Positions 6,163 to 6,616 of a DNA stretch of 6,616 nt are shown in pieces. The translations under genes were made by a program, and so were the position numbers. Positions within the stretch are counted from its first letter, which is position 1. Each line of letters begins with the position of its first letter. Source of the stretch: Sulfuriferula multivorans. Its GTDB lineage: Bacteria; Pseudomonadota; Gammaproteobacteria; Burkholderiales; Thiobacillaceae. Location of the stretch: NCBI GenBank assembly GCA_010365175.1, contig JAAFGW010000164.1, forward strand, positions 1-6,616, in the 5' to 3' direction. The notes under the pieces were generated by a model. The model was not told the origin of the DNA. It did no database searches and worked only from the letters and a program-made list of their open reading frames with translations.

Positions 6163-6616
6163 ATGAAACTGAAGCGCTTCACCATCCAACTGGTGGTTGC
6201 CGGACTGATTGCCGCGCCGCTGATGGCGAATGCCGCCGGACTGGGCAAACTGTCTGTCACCTCTGCTTTGGGGCAGCCGCTCACGGCCGAGATCGAGCTG
6301 TTTTCTGCCGATAAAGCGGAACTCGAGAGTCTTTCTGCCACGTTGGCTTCCGACCAAGCGTTTCGTGATGCGCGCATCGAATATGCACCGGTCCTGTCTG
6401 CGCTGCGTTTTTCGGTCGAGAAAAAGCCGAATGGCAAAGCCGTGCTGAAGGTTTCGTCCAGCCGTCCGGTTAACGATCCGTTCATCGACATGCTGGTCGA
6501 GCTGAGCTGGGCTTCTGGGCGACTGGTGCGTGAATACACCCTGTTGCTCGACCCGCCCGGGATGGCGAGCCCTCAAACTGTCGCTCCGGTAGCCGTTTCG
6601 ATACCCACTCAAGCCC
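6163..6616 (+). CDS. fimV: FimV-family pilus assembly/polar hub protein (partial, N-terminus)
   Basis: The first 151 residues of a FimV-type protein; the gene continues beyond the right edge. Residues 1-24 form a signal peptide (basic MKLKR, hydrophobic core, ANA before the cleavage site). Directly after it comes the family hallmark AGLGKLSVTSALGQPLTAEI, then EYAPVLSALRFSVEKK, SSRPVNDPFIDMLVELSW and LVREYTLLLDPP, which together make up the N-terminal periplasmic FimV domain. The Pro/Ala/Val-rich tail near the edge begins the linker that in relatives leads to a LysM domain, a membrane helix and a cytoplasmic acidic C-terminal region, none visible here. In Pseudomonas, FimV organises type IV pilus assembly and polar signalling. 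Following asd by 129 bases is an arrangement I associate with Betaproteobacteria. Confidence 0.93.
   Translation, partial: MKLKRFTIQLVVAGLIAAPLMANAAGLGKLSVTSALGQPLTAEIELFSADKAELESLSATLASDQAFRDARIEYAPVLSALRFSVEKKPNGKAVLKVSSSRPVNDPFIDMLVELSWASGRLVREYTLLLDPPGMASPQTVAPVAVSIPTQA

Noticed and set aside
5967..6612. Minus-strand frames opposite the asd end and fimV
   Set aside because: They run across the asd end, the spacer and the FimV signal peptide and N-terminal domain, which are clearly coded on the plus strand.
1..6616. A novel defence, toxin-antitoxin, mobile or biosynthetic system
   Set aside because: Apart from the small repeat protein and the nine-codon left-edge start, every gene belongs to a known core family, and no integrase, repeat array or atypical composition is seen.

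Overview
This window is a piece of a proteobacterial chromosome, most likely from a betaproteobacterium (perhaps Nitrosomonadales/Gallionellaceae-like; the order is an inference from gene order and protein style, not a measured result). Codon use is moderately GC-rich and even along the window. The order leuC - small secreted protein - leuD - leuB - asd - fimV is an arrangement I associate with Betaproteobacteria. No phage, transposon, CRISPR, tRNA or rRNA is visible.

Layout. Positions 1-29 hold the first codons of an unidentified gene on the minus strand. A divergent intergenic region (30-268) follows. Then, all on the plus strand: a 12-TM major facilitator transporter of the HcaT/phenylpropionate-permease type (269-1432); leuC (1467-2870); an 80-residue exported protein with four 11-residue repeats (2882-3124); leuD (3139-3789); leuB (3786-4862, overlapping leuD by 4 nt); asd (4918-6033); and the first 151 codons of fimV (6163 to the window end).

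How the genes work together. LeuC and LeuD are the large and small subunits of isopropylmalate isomerase. LeuB is the next enzyme, 3-isopropylmalate dehydrogenase, so leuCDB covers the middle of leucine synthesis; leuA is not in the window. Asd makes aspartate semialdehyde, the branch point to lysine/diaminopimelate, threonine and methionine. FimV is an inner-membrane/periplasmic peptidoglycan-linked hub protein for polar assembly and type IV pili. Gaps from the transporter to leuB are 34 nt or less, consistent with one transcript. asd follows after 55 nt containing an inverted repeat, and fimV after 129 nt containing two potential RNA hairpins.

Most of the window is ordinary core metabolism. 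The items worth a second look are the 11-residue-repeat protein placed between the two subunits of one enzyme, and the structured asd-fimV spacer. I do not see evidence for a novel defence, mobile or biosynthetic system.
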